This document shows positions 35,394-45,412 of a stretch of DNA of 64,000 bases, one piece after another (within the stretch, counting starts at the first letter, position 1; the number at the start of each line of letters is the position of its first letter). Both the position numbers and the translations under genes were made by a program. The DNA is from Agathobacter sp. (lineage in GTDB: Bacteria > Bacillota > Clostridia > Lachnospirales > Lachnospiraceae), in assembly GCA_017409825.1 (NCBI GenBank), contig JAFQRZ010000003.1:62001-126000 (forward strand). The letters are read 5' to 3'. Under the pieces are notes generated by a model. That model was not told the DNA's origin. It worked only from the letters and a program-made list of their open reading frames with translations, and did not search any database.

Positions 35394-37688
35394 CTAGTTT
35401 AAAATGTTTATTACGATTGTAATTTGGGCCGTAGCAACTTCACTATTATTCTTATCTAATAGATGGTAGGTTACGGTTGCATGATAAGTACCTGCGGAAA
35501 GTTCTTTCTCTAACACTATATTATCGATACGTCCGCCGATTGGAATCACGGAAGAAGTATATATCGTTTCGCCAGAATCTAAAACAACATCAAACGAAAT
35601 AGGTCGCGCATTTTCTTCTTTATTTGCGACAAAAGCATTTTCTGAAGCAGAAGTTCCATTTGCAAAATTCCATTCGGTTGTCATGGAAGCTTGGAAAGGA
35701 ATGGTCTGCTCTGAATTATCAGAAATTCCATTGTAATGGATGGCGTCGGTTTTAAATATGGTACGTCCATCCACAGGTTTTTCAATAAAAGCGTCTGTTA
35801 TGCAATAACCTGCTACAGAAACGGTACAAACAACGAGTAAGCTGATAAGTACATATCCAGTAGAAAATTTCTTTTTCCATACAATACTATCTTCTGGTAA
35901 GTGTTCGGCTTCTTTTACCATGCGATTGCAGACGTAACCAAGTGCTATCAGTACCCAAAATACGATGGAGACACCGATTGTAGAGTCGTGGAGTAATCCA
36001 GCAAACATATAACAGAAGGAACCAATAAAAATACCTGCACCACATCGTTCTGGAAACGTATTTAATTTTCGGTTTAAATAAAGCTTAACACAATCAACAA
36101 AATATAAAATATAAAATGCAAGATATGCTACTAAAGAGATGACACCTGTCTGGATACCGATTTGTAGGTAAGTATTATGTGGCTTTGTAACAAGGGTACG
36201 GTCGAATCCATTCTGTGCTGCGGCTATATAATCATACTGCGGGAACATAAATGCGTAGGTATCCGGACCGCTTCCTAGAAAGATAGTTTGTTTTAAGATA
36301 GGAACAGAGCGTTGCCATATATAGTCACGACCAGAGAACCCACCCATCAAATGGAATAGTGGGAAGTCAAATATCTCAGCCTTGTATAGTTTCGTATATT
36401 TTCCATAGTTGTTTAGATAATAATAAGTTTTATCTGTATTAGAATAACAGATGTTGAACTTATCACCTTCACAATGAACAACATATCCTATTTGTTTATT
36501 GTTGGCGGTAAGTGCTTGAAAAGATAACTCTTTATAGAAGGAATCTTCAAGAAGATATCCTTGTGCCTCTTCATTATAAGAAACAGGTATTGTAGTGTTG
36601 TTTTCTTTAATAATAAGGGCGTAATCGTCTACATTGATTTCATAAGAAATGGTAAGCTCTTTGTCTTTGTATTTTAGAATATAGTTTTCATCATTTAGTG
36701 TAATATCTTCTAGGGCGAAGGTCTTATCTGGTGTGTATCCCATACTAATTCGGCTGATAACAGTAGCTATTAGAGAATTATCGCCTTGATAAAGAGTTAG
36801 CGCAAGTACAAAAATGATAATGGCTGCAAAAACAGGTATTATTTTTTTACCAATCTGTCTTCCAAAGTAAAAGATTAGGAATACCAAACATGGAGCTAAG
36901 GTAAGAATAGCGGTTTTTGAACCAGAACCAATAAGAGCACAGGTAGTAAGTGCTAATAAAATGGTATATAACAGTAAATGTATTTTTTTCTTTGCAGTAA
37001 ATCCTAATGTAAGAAAGATTGGGATAATCATACATGTATAGATACCGACATAGTTCGGATTAAATAAGGTCGAGCTGACAAGTCCAGCCATTTTTTGAAC
37101 CATACTATCTTTGTAAGATTCATACTCAGCAGGAAATAAAAAGAATTTACCAATGTCACTTACAAAAATATCACAGCCAAACATCTGTGTTAGTCCTAAT
37201 ATACAGAGAATTGAAACACTGATGAATAAAGCAAACATAACAATCTTTAAATGCTTTTCTGATTTTATTACACCATATGTATAATAACAGATTCCACAGT
37301 ATCCCAACAAAACAGCGGTAGATTCCATCATGCCATCAAATCCATTCCACGAGTGGTAAGAGCTTACGGACACAAATGTTGACAAGAGAATCATAAGTGC
37401 ATAGACTGCTAGTAATAAAAAGACTTTAAGCTTAGGGAGTTCCTTTTTAAGTGCAAGCTGCAAGATACCTAAGATAAGAAGTGCGTCTAAGAAAAACATA
37501 GCCCCTTGTTTGCTATTCATAAAGATATCCCCTTCTTGGGTACTGGTAGAAAACCAGGAATACTCGGAAAGTGTTGGATTAAATATTGCAAATCGAACGA
37601 AAAGTGGAATTACGGCGATTGCAAAGAGAACGGGAAACATCATAATACCGTCTTCCACTGTCTTTGAATTTCTTAATTTTGAAAACAT
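35394..37688 (-). CDS. O-antigen ligase/polymerase-like membrane protein with extracellular C-terminal domain
   Basis: A 764-residue protein with about 12 membrane helices. The Wzy_C/WaaL-type motif HNTYLQIGIQTG (about 505-516) lies in the large loop, which is enlarged by an insert of about 130 residues (about 320-450). The last about 100 residues form a separate beta-type domain (starting near EWNFANGTSASENAF) that is also found alone in the gene at 49135. Family members polymerise lipid-linked glycan repeat units or ligate glycans to an acceptor. I chose ATG at 37688, preceded by GGAGG; the longer frame upstream would read through the promoter region. Monocistronic and divergent from cysD. 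Confidence 0.8.
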   Translation of the reverse strand: MFSKLRNSKTVEDGIMMFPVLFAIAVIPLFVRFAIFNPTLSEYSWFSTSTQEGDIFMNSKQGAMFFLDALLILGILQLALKKELPKLKVFLLLAVYALMILLSTFVSVSSYHSWNGFDGMMESTAVLLGYCGICYYTYGVIKSEKHLKIVMFALFISVSILCILGLTQMFGCDIFVSDIGKFFLFPAEYESYKDSMVQKMAGLVSSTLFNPNYVGIYTCMIIPIFLTLGFTAKKKIHLLLYTILLALTTCALIGSGSKTAILTLAPCLVFLIFYFGRQIGKKIIPVFAAIIIFVLALTLYQGDNSLIATVISRISMGYTPDKTFALEDITLNDENYILKYKDKELTISYEINVDDYALIIKENNTTIPVSYNEEAQGYLLEDSFYKELSFQALTANNKQIGYVVHCEGDKFNICYSNTDKTYYYLNNYGKYTKLYKAEIFDFPLFHLMGGFSGRDYIWQRSVPILKQTIFLGSGPDTYAFMFPQYDYIAAAQNGFDRTLVTKPHNTYLQIGIQTGVISLVAYLAFYILYFVDCVKLYLNRKLNTFPERCGAGIFIGSFCYMFAGLLHDSTIGVSIVFWVLIALGYVCNRMVKEAEHLPEDSIVWKKKFSTGYVLISLLVVCTVSVAGYCITDAFIEKPVDGRTIFKTDAIHYNGISDNSEQTIPFQASMTTEWNFANGTSASENAFVANKEENARPISFDVVLDSGETIYTSSVIPIGGRIDNIVLEKELSAGTYHATVTYHLLDKNNSEVATAQITIVINILN

Positions 37689-37717
37689 AATTAATTTCCT
37701 CCGTTTTATACTTTCAC

Positions 37718-37748
37718 TATAGTATTTCGGCAGAAATGCCGATATAAT
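37718..37748 (+). promoter_or_regulatory. Candidate promoter of the cysD operon with sigma-D-like -10 and palindrome
   Basis: GCCGATAT (37738-37745) merges with TATAAT (37743-37748). A 6-bp inverted repeat TCGGCA-GAAA-TGCCGA (37727-37742) covers the -10, echoing the flagellin 1 promoter palindrome. The -35 (TATA, 37718-37721) is weak, so sigma-A or sigma-D use is open. Confidence 0.4.
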
Positions 37749-37792
37749 ATAGAGGATTATAGATAATTTTAAAAAATAATAGGAGGTTCCTA

Positions 37793-38701
37793 ATGGACAA
37801 TACCATGGTGACAACCCATTTGGATGCCTTAGAGGCAGAAGCAATATATATTATGAGAGAAGTAGCAGCGGAATGTGAAAAACCTGTTATGTTATATTCG
37901 ATTGGAAAGGATAGTTCTGTGATGCTGCATCTTGCCTTAAAAGCATTCTATCCGGAGAAACCACCATTTCCCTTTATGCATATTGATACAACATGGAAAT
38001 TCCACGAGATGATAGAATTTCGTGACCGTATCGCAAAAGAAAAAGGAATCGAAATGTTGGTATATACCAATGAAGAAGGTGTGGAGCAGGGAATCAATCC
38101 GTTTGATCATGGTTCTGCATATACTGATATTATGAAGACACAAGCACTTAAGCAGGCGCTGGACAAGTATGGTTTTACCGCGGCGTTTGGTGGTGGTCGC
38201 CGTGATGAGGAAAAATCCCGTGCGAAGGAAAGAATTTTTTCGTTCCGCAATGGGGAGCATGCTTGGGACCCCAAAAATCAGAGACCAGAGCTTTGGAAGC
38301 GATATAATACACAGATTCACAAAGGGGAAAGTATACGAGTGTTTCCGTTATCCAATTGGACGGAAAAAGACATTTGGCAATATATTGAGCGAGAAAAAAT
38401 AGATATTGTACCATTGTATTTTGCGAAGGAAAGACCAGTGGTATATCGTGATGGAAATATTATTATGGTAGATGATGAACGTATGCGTATTTTACCAGGA
38501 GAGGAAATTGTACATAAAAGCGTACGATTTCGCACCCTTGGATGTTATCCGTTAACTGGTGGAGTTGAATCTACAGCAACTACTTTAGAAGAAATTGTAG
38601 AGGAGACATTAGGAGCAGTAAATTCAGAACGCACCAGTCGAGTTATCGACCATGAGGCAGTAGGCAGTATGGAAAGAAGAAAACGAGAGGGGTATTTCTA
38701 G
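37793..38701 (+). CDS. cysD: Sulfate adenylyltransferase subunit 2 CysD
   Basis: A 302-residue PAPS-reductase-fold protein with the [21 protein letters not shown]-loop (about 37-56, ATP-binding), [15 protein letters not shown] (about 133-147) and a C-terminal RRKREGYF. With CysN it makes adenosine 5'-phosphosulfate from sulfate and ATP. Directly followed by cysNC (one base gap). GGAGG lies 8 bases before the ATG. No cysH, cysI or cysJ is nearby, so the product is more likely used for sulfation than for sulfide formation. Confidence 0.93.
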   Translation: MDNTMVTTHLDALEAEAIYIMREVAAECEKPVMLYSIGKDSSVMLHLALKAFYPEKPPFPFMHIDTTWKFHEMIEFRDRIAKEKGIEMLVYTNEEGVEQGINPFDHGSAYTDIMKTQALKQALDKYGFTAAFGGGRRDEEKSRAKERIFSFRNGEHAWDPKNQRPELWKRYNTQIHKGESIRVFPLSNWTEKDIWQYIEREKIDIVPLYFAKERPVVYRDGNIIMVDDERMRILPGEEIVHKSVRFRTLGCYPLTGGVESTATTLEEIVEETLGAVNSERTSRVIDHEAVGSMERRKREGYF

Positions 38702-38702
38702 G

Positions 38703-40532
38703 ATGAACGGATTATTAAAGTTTATTACGTGTGGAAGTGTAGATGACGGAAAATCCACCTTAATCGGTCATATGCTTTATGATGCCAAGCTCTTGTTTAC
38801 AGATCAGGAAAAAGCCTTGGAGTTGGATAGTAAAGTCGGTAGTCGTGAAGGGATGATAGATTATTCCCTTTTACTGGACGGCTTGATGGCAGAACGTGAG
38901 CAAGGAATTACAATTGATGTTGCATATCGTTATTTTACGACAGAACACCGCAGCTTTATCGTAGCAGATACACCAGGTCATGAAGAATATACCCGCAATA
39001 TGGCGGTAGGTGCTTCGTTTGCAGATTTGGCTGTTATCTTGATTGATGCTTCACAAGGTATTTTGTTACAGACGAAACGTCATGCAAGAATCTGTGCGTT
39101 GATGGGAATCCGCTATTTTGTATTTGCTGTAAACAAGATGGATTTGATTCATTATGAGGAGTTGCAGTTTCGAAAAATCGAAAAAGAGATTAAAAAGTTA
39201 GCCATTGATTTGGATTTGCAGAATGTAGAAGTAATACCAGTTTCCGCTACTGAAGGGGATAATGTCACTCTCAAATCACCAAATATGCCTTGGTATACAA
39301 AGGCTTCATTATTAGAATATCTTGAAAATATTAATGTGGAAGAGAACGAACCAGAAAGAGGTTTCGTAATGCCTGTACAAAGAGTATGTCGCCCAAACCA
39401 TATGTTTCGTGGTTTTCAAGGAGAAATTGCATCTGGAGCTGTTTCTGTAGGTGACGTGATTACCGTTTTACCGAGTCGTGAGACGGCAGAAGTGCAGAAA
39501 ATTCTTTATACAGACAAGTCTGTGCAAGATGCACATAAAGGGCAACCAGTTACGATTCAGTTGAATCGTGAAATCGATGTCTCTAGAGGCTCAGTATTGG
39601 TAAAGAATAGCACACTTATTGTCAGCAATATGTTCACTGTATCGCTTCTATGGATGGATGATAGCGAATTGATTCAAGGGAAAAACTTTTTGTTGAAAGT
39701 AGGAACTAAGACGATTCCTGCGACTGTAATGTCCATCAAATACAAAGTAGATGTACATTCTGGCGAGCACCTTGCGGTAAAGAAACTGGCAAAAAATGAG
39801 ATTGCAGTTTGTGATATCGCTTTGGCAGACCAGGTTGTATATGATACTTTCCAAAAAAATAAAGAGATGGGCAATTTTGTTCTCATTGACCGTGTAACAA
39901 ATATGACATCTGCATGTGGCGTGATTGAGCATTCGTTGAGACGTTCCGAGAATCTTACTTGGCAGAAATTAGACATTACACGTGAAGTACGTGCTCAGAA
40001 GCTAGGACAGAAACCGGTTACCATTTGGTTTACAGGACTTTCTGGTTCTGGCAAGTCAACCCTTGCAAATGAATTAGAAAAAGTACTTACACTTCAGGGT
40101 AAGCACACTATGCTTTTAGATGGAGATAACATTCGTATGGGACTTAATCAGGATTTAGGTTTTGATGAAAAAGGTCGTATTGAAAATATCCGTCGTATTG
40201 CAGAGGTAGCGAAGCTTATGAATGATGCGGGACTTATAGTGTTGACTGCATTTATTTCCCCTTATGAGAGTGATAGAGAAAAGGCAAGAGAAATCATTGG
40301 AACAGAAAACTTCATGGAGGTATATGTATGTACTCCGCTTGAAGTGTGCGAGAAGCGAGATGTTAAAGGGTTGTATAAGAAAGCGAGGGATGGTAAAATA
40401 CCAAACTTTACAGGAGTTAGTAGTCCATACGAAGTGCCTCGGAATCCGAGTCTTGTAGTAGATACAAGTGAGGTATCTATAGAGCAGGCGGTAGAGGCTG
40501 TTATGCATAAACTTGACGAATTTATGGTATAA
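38703..40532 (+). CDS. cysNC: Bifunctional CysN-CysC: sulfate adenylyltransferase GTPase subunit fused to APS kinase
   Basis: The 609-residue protein has a CysN GTPase in the first about 415 residues: GSVDDGKSTLIGHMLYD (P-loop, about 10-26), DTPGHEEY (about 87-94), NKMD (about 141). A C-terminal APS kinase follows: WFTGLSGSGKSTLANELE (about 441-458), DGDNIRMGLNQDLGF, then GLYKKARDGKIPNFTGVSSP. The fused kinase makes PAPS, the universal sulfuryl donor. Two sulfotransferase-like genes lie 3-5 kb downstream on the same strand, so this operon seems built for glycan sulfation. Both catalytic halves look intact. Confidence 0.94.
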   Translation: MNGLLKFITCGSVDDGKSTLIGHMLYDAKLLFTDQEKALELDSKVGSREGMIDYSLLLDGLMAEREQGITIDVAYRYFTTEHRSFIVADTPGHEEYTRNMAVGASFADLAVILIDASQGILLQTKRHARICALMGIRYFVFAVNKMDLIHYEELQFRKIEKEIKKLAIDLDLQNVEVIPVSATEGDNVTLKSPNMPWYTKASLLEYLENINVEENEPERGFVMPVQRVCRPNHMFRGFQGEIASGAVSVGDVITVLPSRETAEVQKILYTDKSVQDAHKGQPVTIQLNREIDVSRGSVLVKNSTLIVSNMFTVSLLWMDDSELIQGKNFLLKVGTKTIPATVMSIKYKVDVHSGEHLAVKKLAKNEIAVCDIALADQVVYDTFQKNKEMGNFVLIDRVTNMTSACGVIEHSLRRSENLTWQKLDITREVRAQKLGQKPVTIWFTGLSGSGKSTLANELEKVLTLQGKHTMLLDGDNIRMGLNQDLGFDEKGRIENIRRIAEVAKLMNDAGLIVLTAFISPYESDREKAREIIGTENFMEVYVCTPLEVCEKRDVKGLYKKARDGKIPNFTGVSSPYEVPRNPSLVVDTSEVSIEQAVEAVMHKLDEFMV

Positions 40533-40607
40533 ATAGCAGATGTGCAAGAATTGTGAAGATGGGAATTGCTTTTCGTGGAAAAGAAGCTGTGGTGAGGAAA
40601 AACGGAA

Positions 40608-41741
40608 ATGTATTATGCAAAAGACTTTATAGATAAACTGCAAAAAGAAGAAACTCTTGTGATATATGGGGCCAGAATTGTTGCAAAAGAAGTGGCGACT
40701 TGCTTAATGGGAGCACCATATCATATGGATATCTCTGCGTTCATGGTTAGTACTTTAGAAGGAAATCCAAAGGAGCTTTGTGGACTTCCTGTAGTAGATA
40801 TATCCTCATGTGAGCAGAAATATAAGGATTCCTGTATCATAGTAGCAGTATTGGAACGGTATCAAGACGAGATAAAGGCGACTCTAGAAGAAAAAAGATT
40901 TCATAATGTAGTATATCTTACCTTTGAAAGCGACTTGTGGAGTGAAGTGCGTGGAAATTATTTCAAGCATATGATAGAGCAATGCGGAAAATCGTTTTTG
41001 ACGTTGGAAGAGGAGTTGGAAAAAATACAGGTAGATACTTCGATAGATTCGAAAGAAGAAGTGCATGTCTACTGTGCGAAATGTATCGTAGACCGAGTGC
41101 TTAAAACAGATGTATTTCAATATGATTGGGAGCTTCCAATTCAAGTAGGAGCAGCACTGACAGAGAAAAGAATTGCAGATATTATAGATAATCATGGAGA
41201 AAATATATCTGAAAAAAATAAAACCCACTGTGAGTTAACGGCTCTTTACTGGATATGGAAAAATGACAAAGCAAAATACGCTGGACTTTGTCATTACAGA
41301 AGACATTTTGCAATGGATAGAGAGATGCTAGATAAACTAGCAATATCCGACATTGATGTAGTTGTGACCATACCAATTTTGAATTTTCCGAATGTGCAGG
41401 CGATGTATGAGAATGACCATTGTCAGGAAGATTGGGAAATTATGATGCAGGCAATTCAAAATCTATATCCGGACTATGAAAAGACTGCAAAGCAAGTAGC
41501 AAATGATGTCTTTTATTATGCTTATAATATGTTCATTGCTCGCAAAGAAGTATTAGATGATTATTGCGAGTGGCTGTTTTCGATTTTGGATTATTGTGAA
41601 ATTCATTGCCAGCGGAAAGAAAATAGTTATCAAAATCGATTTATAGGATTTCTTTCAGAGCGATTGCTTACGATTTACTTATTGCACAATGTAGAAAAGT
41701 TAAAAATTGTACATGGAAAGAAGAAGTTTGTTTTGGAATAG
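40608..41741 (+). CDS. DUF4422 glycan transferase with N-terminal Rossmann-like module
   Basis: The 377-residue protein has an N-terminal GxG-type module (ETLVIYGARIVAKEVATCL, about 16-34, to about 110). A DUF4422 domain follows: IQVGAALTEKRI, GENISEKNKTHCELTALYWI (about 205-224), GLCHYRRHFA, then NMFIARKEVLDDYCEWLF near 305-322. DUF4422 is found in capsule and LPS clusters and is regarded as a glycosyltransferase domain; the sugar is unknown. A closely related architecture recurs at 55025. The gene follows cysNC after 75 bases and lies 2 bases from the next frame. Confidence 0.78.
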   Translation: MYYAKDFIDKLQKEETLVIYGARIVAKEVATCLMGAPYHMDISAFMVSTLEGNPKELCGLPVVDISSCEQKYKDSCIIVAVLERYQDEIKATLEEKRFHNVVYLTFESDLWSEVRGNYFKHMIEQCGKSFLTLEEELEKIQVDTSIDSKEEVHVYCAKCIVDRVLKTDVFQYDWELPIQVGAALTEKRIADIIDNHGENISEKNKTHCELTALYWIWKNDKAKYAGLCHYRRHFAMDREMLDKLAISDIDVVVTIPILNFPNVQAMYENDHCQEDWEIMMQAIQNLYPDYEKTAKQVANDVFYYAYNMFIARKEVLDDYCEWLFSILDYCEIHCQRKENSYQNRFIGFLSERLLTIYLLHNVEKLKIVHGKKKFVLE

Positions 41742-41767
41742 AGATGCATTCTAAAGGAGAAGGGAAA

Positions 41768-42976
41768 TTGAGAGAGGCACTTTTATACGCAAGCACATTT
41801 ATCATAGAAGAAGACCTTATGTGGTTCGTACCAGTACGATATAACTATCTGTGCTGCTATAATCTGCAGACAGAGGAGGTTGTGAAGAAATACCGTTTGC
41901 CAGAGGGGAACCTATATCCTCGTATGTATGATAATATCTTGAGTTATGAGGGGAAGTTGTATTTAATTCCATTTAATGGTAGTAACGTGCTTGTATTTGA
42001 TAAGGGAAAAGAGGTATTTGAGAGAATATCGATGGCACCATATGATACCATAAAGTACAGATTTTGTGCTGCTACGATTTATCAAGATACCTTATATATG
42101 TTTTCGGAGCAGGTCGCAGCTGAAATAGAGAATCCATATATCGTTGTGCGAGTGAATTTATCTTCAAAAGAAATTACACAGATAGTAGAGTTAGATGTGG
42201 AAGTCGTCTCAGCAAGAAAGCCATACTATGAAGTATTTGCGAGACAGTCTTTTGTTATAGAAAGACAGCTGTATATTTTATTGCAGAGAACGAATCAAGT
42301 GCTAGGATATGATCTCGAAAGAAATATTACTCAGGTTTATGTGGTGGGTAGTAGTGAAAATAGGTATACTGCAATGTGCGTGGATAAAGATAAGTTTTAT
42401 TTTATTGACCAAGAAGGTGATGTAACAGTATGGGACAAGGCGAAGAATATCAATTCGAAATATAAAAATACGATATCAGGATATCAGGTAGAAAAGAAAG
42501 ATATATTTGCCGCATTTTCTTCAAGTTTTAAATATGAAGACATGATATATTTTGTTCCAAGATATGCGAATAAGGTATTAGCATTTAATAGTGAGAATAT
42601 TATAGAAGCTCCTTTTAGTGAGGTGCTCCAATCGTGTAAAAAAAGGTTCGAGACTAACTGGGTGGGTAAATTTTTATCGTGTGTACAAAGAAATCATATC
42701 CTATATTTATCAGATGGATATAGTTATAAGTTTCATATGGTAAATTTAGTCACTAATAGGTACATTGGTAGAGAGATAGCTACTATATTCAAAAAAGATG
42801 AATTAGACGAAATGTATCTTGAAGCTTTAATTGAAAAAAGAGAATGGTATTATGAAGATTCTTCAGAGTATTTTAATCTAGAATTCTTTTTAAAAAATTT
42901 GAGGGCAGAAAAAGATGTGAAAGAATTAGACAAAAATGCCCCAATTGGAAAAGAGATTTTGCAGAGAATAATTTAG
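41768..42976 (+). CDS. Predicted beta-propeller-like protein of unknown function in glycan cluster
   Basis: I do not recognise this protein by function. Its roughly 402 residues consist of repeated beta-strand units, for example YNLQTEEVVKKYRLPEGN, LSYEGKLYLIPFNGSNVLVF and YEDMIYFVPRYANKVLAFNS. Each has the pattern of a hydrophobic strand, a turn and an aromatic strand, which suggests a beta-propeller. No signal peptide is visible. I prefer the TTG at 41768, with AAAGGAG 6 bases upstream, over the ATG at 41744, which has no ribosome site. Position between a DUF4422 gene and a sulfotransferase gene suggests a glycan-related role. Confidence 0.55.
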   Translation: MREALLYASTFIIEEDLMWFVPVRYNYLCCYNLQTEEVVKKYRLPEGNLYPRMYDNILSYEGKLYLIPFNGSNVLVFDKGKEVFERISMAPYDTIKYRFCAATIYQDTLYMFSEQVAAEIENPYIVVRVNLSSKEITQIVELDVEVVSARKPYYEVFARQSFVIERQLYILLQRTNQVLGYDLERNITQVYVVGSSENRYTAMCVDKDKFYFIDQEGDVTVWDKAKNINSKYKNTISGYQVEKKDIFAAFSSSFKYEDMIYFVPRYANKVLAFNSENIIEAPFSEVLQSCKKRFETNWVGKFLSCVQRNHILYLSDGYSYKFHMVNLVTNRYIGREIATIFKKDELDEMYLEALIEKREWYYEDSSEYFNLEFFLKNLRAEKDVKELDKNAPIGKEILQRII

Positions 42977-43046
42977 AGGATATTTAACGTTGGAGGGAGA
43001 AATTGTTTACTGCATTAAAAAGAAATGAAAGAAGAGGAAGATTACG

Positions 43047-44204
43047 GTGGAATATCAAAGAAAGTTGGCGGTTGATGAACTAATCCATTTGGGTGCCATG
43101 AGAAAATGTGCGATATTTGGTGCAGGTCAAGTTGGAGAACACTTATTTCTGGCTTTGAGGCATAAAAAAATTATAGTGGATGCATGGGTGGATTCAAATC
43201 ATAAAGAAAAGGGAGTTGTATATGGATATAAAATAGGTAACCCTAGTATTTTGAATAATAATTACGATTGTATATTTATAGCGGTAGAATCAGAAATCTT
43301 GAAGAATGAGATTAAGGACACACTTGAGAAAATGAATATTGATTCTGAGCGGATTATATGGTCGGAGGATTTGAGACGCAGAAGTAATGCGAATATTATT
43401 CTAAAGGGATTTGTAGCGTCACCCTTTGTAAGAAAGATAGTTTGGGATGCAATCGTACATCGCCGTTTAGGAACGGATGTTGGTTACAAAGGGTTTGTTA
43501 GACAACTAGAAAAAATTATATTGTGGGATGAAAAATTAGATACAATTTCTTGGTTTACAGATGATCAAAAAAGAATTGCTTATTTTAGAAATGCGAAGGT
43601 AGCATGTAGCTCCCTAATTGCAGCAACAAAAAAATGGAGCGGTAACGCGGAGGCAGATATTCATAAAGATATGGAGAGGGAAGAGATTCGAGGGGAGCTT
43701 CCAGAGTCGGAAACATATTATAAATTTACATTTGTGAGAAATCCATTTTCTAGGTTATATTCATGTTATATGAATAAGGTATATAATAAAGAAAAAACAA
43801 TGTTCTCACATTACTGCCTAGGTTATTTAGGGAAAGATGAAGGATTCAAAATGTTTGTTAAAAAAGTATGTTCTATACCAGATGAATGGGCAGATAGACA
43901 TTTTTCTTCACAGTATTTTCAAGTATATTTAGATGGAAGGTGTAGATGCGATTATGTTGGAAAGATAGAAAATCTTTCGACAGAATGGAGAGCGATTAAA
44001 GAGGAATATAATTTGATGGATTTGCCTAAAATGAACACATCCAATACTAGTAAATGGAAAGATAGTTATGATTTAGAAATGGTAGAACTTGTATATAAAC
44101 GTTATCAAAAAGATTTTGAGTGTTTTGATTATATGAAAGAATATGAAGAGCTTAGGAAATATATAAAGGAAAAAATTAGAAAGGAGAGCATTGAAGATTT
44201 ATGA
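43047..44204 (+). CDS. Carbohydrate sulfotransferase (Sulfotransfer_2-like) with N-terminal Rossmann-like module
   Basis: The 385-residue protein has an N-terminal module with KCAIFGAGQVGEHLF (about 20-34). The sulfotransferase domain starts near 170: RIAYFRNAKVACSSLI (about 179-194) matches the 5'-phosphosulfate loop (PKVACTSL in the HNK-1/chondroitin sulfotransferase family). FTFVRNPFSRLYSCYMNKVY (about 231-250) matches the 3'-phosphate binding motif (FVRdPfeRLvSaY). It should transfer sulfate from PAPS to a sugar hydroxyl. The PAPS-making cysD-cysNC pair lies about 3 kb upstream. It overlaps the next gene by 4 bases. Base composition is AT-richer than in the flagellar cluster. Confidence 0.78.
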   Translation: MEYQRKLAVDELIHLGAMRKCAIFGAGQVGEHLFLALRHKKIIVDAWVDSNHKEKGVVYGYKIGNPSILNNNYDCIFIAVESEILKNEIKDTLEKMNIDSERIIWSEDLRRRSNANIILKGFVASPFVRKIVWDAIVHRRLGTDVGYKGFVRQLEKIILWDEKLDTISWFTDDQKRIAYFRNAKVACSSLIAATKKWSGNAEADIHKDMEREEIRGELPESETYYKFTFVRNPFSRLYSCYMNKVYNKEKTMFSHYCLGYLGKDEGFKMFVKKVCSIPDEWADRHFSSQYFQVYLDGRCRCDYVGKIENLSTEWRAIKEEYNLMDLPKMNTSNTSKWKDSYDLEMVELVYKRYQKDFECFDYMKEYEELRKYIKEKIRKESIEDL

Positions 44205-45400
44205 ATAGGCTAAACGAAATAAGAGATTTTGAATTAATTCAGAATGTAGATATATTATTTGAGAAACCTGCTATTATTATAGGTGCAGGACATCTAGGAA
44301 CCAAAATATGTGCATTACTACAAGGAGCTTTAATAAAGATAGAGTATATTTATGACAAGAAATTAATGGAAGATAGCTATATGGGGATTCCAACTATTTC
44401 GTTTGAGGGGATCAAGAAAGTAACAGATTGTAAAGACTATATATTGATTATAGGTACAGAGACCCATCGTGAAGAAATGCTAACAAGGTTAGAAGAACAT
44501 AATATACGAGGTTATATTTGTACATGGCATGGTGTACAGACTGCAATTGAGCTAAATATAGAGAATGAAAAATTTTTAGAAGAATTTAGGATTGAGTTCA
44601 TTCAGCGGAAAAAAGTTGCTACAAAATTTTTTTCCTTATCAGATTACTTTGCAAATGTTAGAAAAATATATGAATATCCACAAGCTGTATGGGTATGGCA
44701 ACCTAAAAAAGTAGGATCCAAAACAGTGGTAAAAACGCTTGAAAACAGTGGGATTAATACAGTTCATTTGCATTCAGTAATGAAAAAAACGGAATTGCAA
44801 GAAAAAGTTTCTAATGTGGCTGATGAACATATAAATTATTTAAAAACATATTATAGTAAAGGCGACCATACTTTAAAAATAATCACACTTGTTAGAGAAC
44901 CAATTGCAAGAGCATTATCGGGGTATATGAATGCTTTTAGTCAGTTAGCATTACTTCGAGATGTAGATAAGGATCTTGTGAAGGGGGCGGAAGCTCATAT
45001 CATTGAAAGTTTAGAAAACGATTATGAGTTCCAGTGGTTCAATGAAGAAATAAGAGAACTCACGAATATTGATATTTATAGATATCCATTTGACAAAGAA
45101 CTTGGTTATGCATGGATAAAAGAAAATAAAATTGAAATTTTAATACTAAAAACGGAGACTTTAAATCAAAATGCACGGATAATAGGTGAATTTGTTGGTT
45201 GTCCTAATATAGAAATTAGTAACGAAAATGTGGGTGCTGAAAAGCACTATGTGTATCTTTATGATGAAATCAAAAAGAGAATAAAATTACCACGAAAGGT
45301 TCTTAAAGAACAGTATGAAAGTTCGGAATTTACACATTTTTATTCGGAGAAAGAAATACAAGCTTTTTGGCAAAAATGGGAAGGCAGACTGACGGATTAG
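44201..45400 (+). CDS. Putative second sulfotransferase with N-terminal Rossmann-like module
   Basis: The 399-residue protein has an N-terminal module (PAIIIGAGHLGTKICALLQG, about 24-43) and a C-terminal domain with WQPKKVGSKTVVKTLENSG (about 167-185), VHLHSV, then ITLVREPIARALSGYMNAFS (about 228-247). The VGS(K/S)T and VREP-R-LSGY motifs follow the PAPS-binding pattern of sulfotransferases. The overall look fits the capsular polysaccharide synthesis proteins of the NKWYS type. Its start overlaps the previous sulfotransferase by 4 bases. Sulfate transfer is inferred from motifs and neighbours. Confidence 0.62.
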   Translation: MNRLNEIRDFELIQNVDILFEKPAIIIGAGHLGTKICALLQGALIKIEYIYDKKLMEDSYMGIPTISFEGIKKVTDCKDYILIIGTETHREEMLTRLEEHNIRGYICTWHGVQTAIELNIENEKFLEEFRIEFIQRKKVATKFFSLSDYFANVRKIYEYPQAVWVWQPKKVGSKTVVKTLENSGINTVHLHSVMKKTELQEKVSNVADEHINYLKTYYSKGDHTLKIITLVREPIARALSGYMNAFSQLALLRDVDKDLVKGAEAHIIESLENDYEFQWFNEEIRELTNIDIYRYPFDKELGYAWIKENKIEILILKTETLNQNARIIGEFVGCPNIEISNENVGAEKHYVYLYDEIKKRIKLPRKVLKEQYESSEFTHFYSEKEIQAFWQKWEGRLTD

Positions 45401-45412
45401 AGTGGAGGAAAA

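Noticed and set aside
37793-40532. cysD-cysNC as part of assimilatory sulfate reduction
   Set aside because: No reductase gene within the window, and sulfotransferases and cysQ are close. Assimilation cannot be fully excluded without the rest of the genome.
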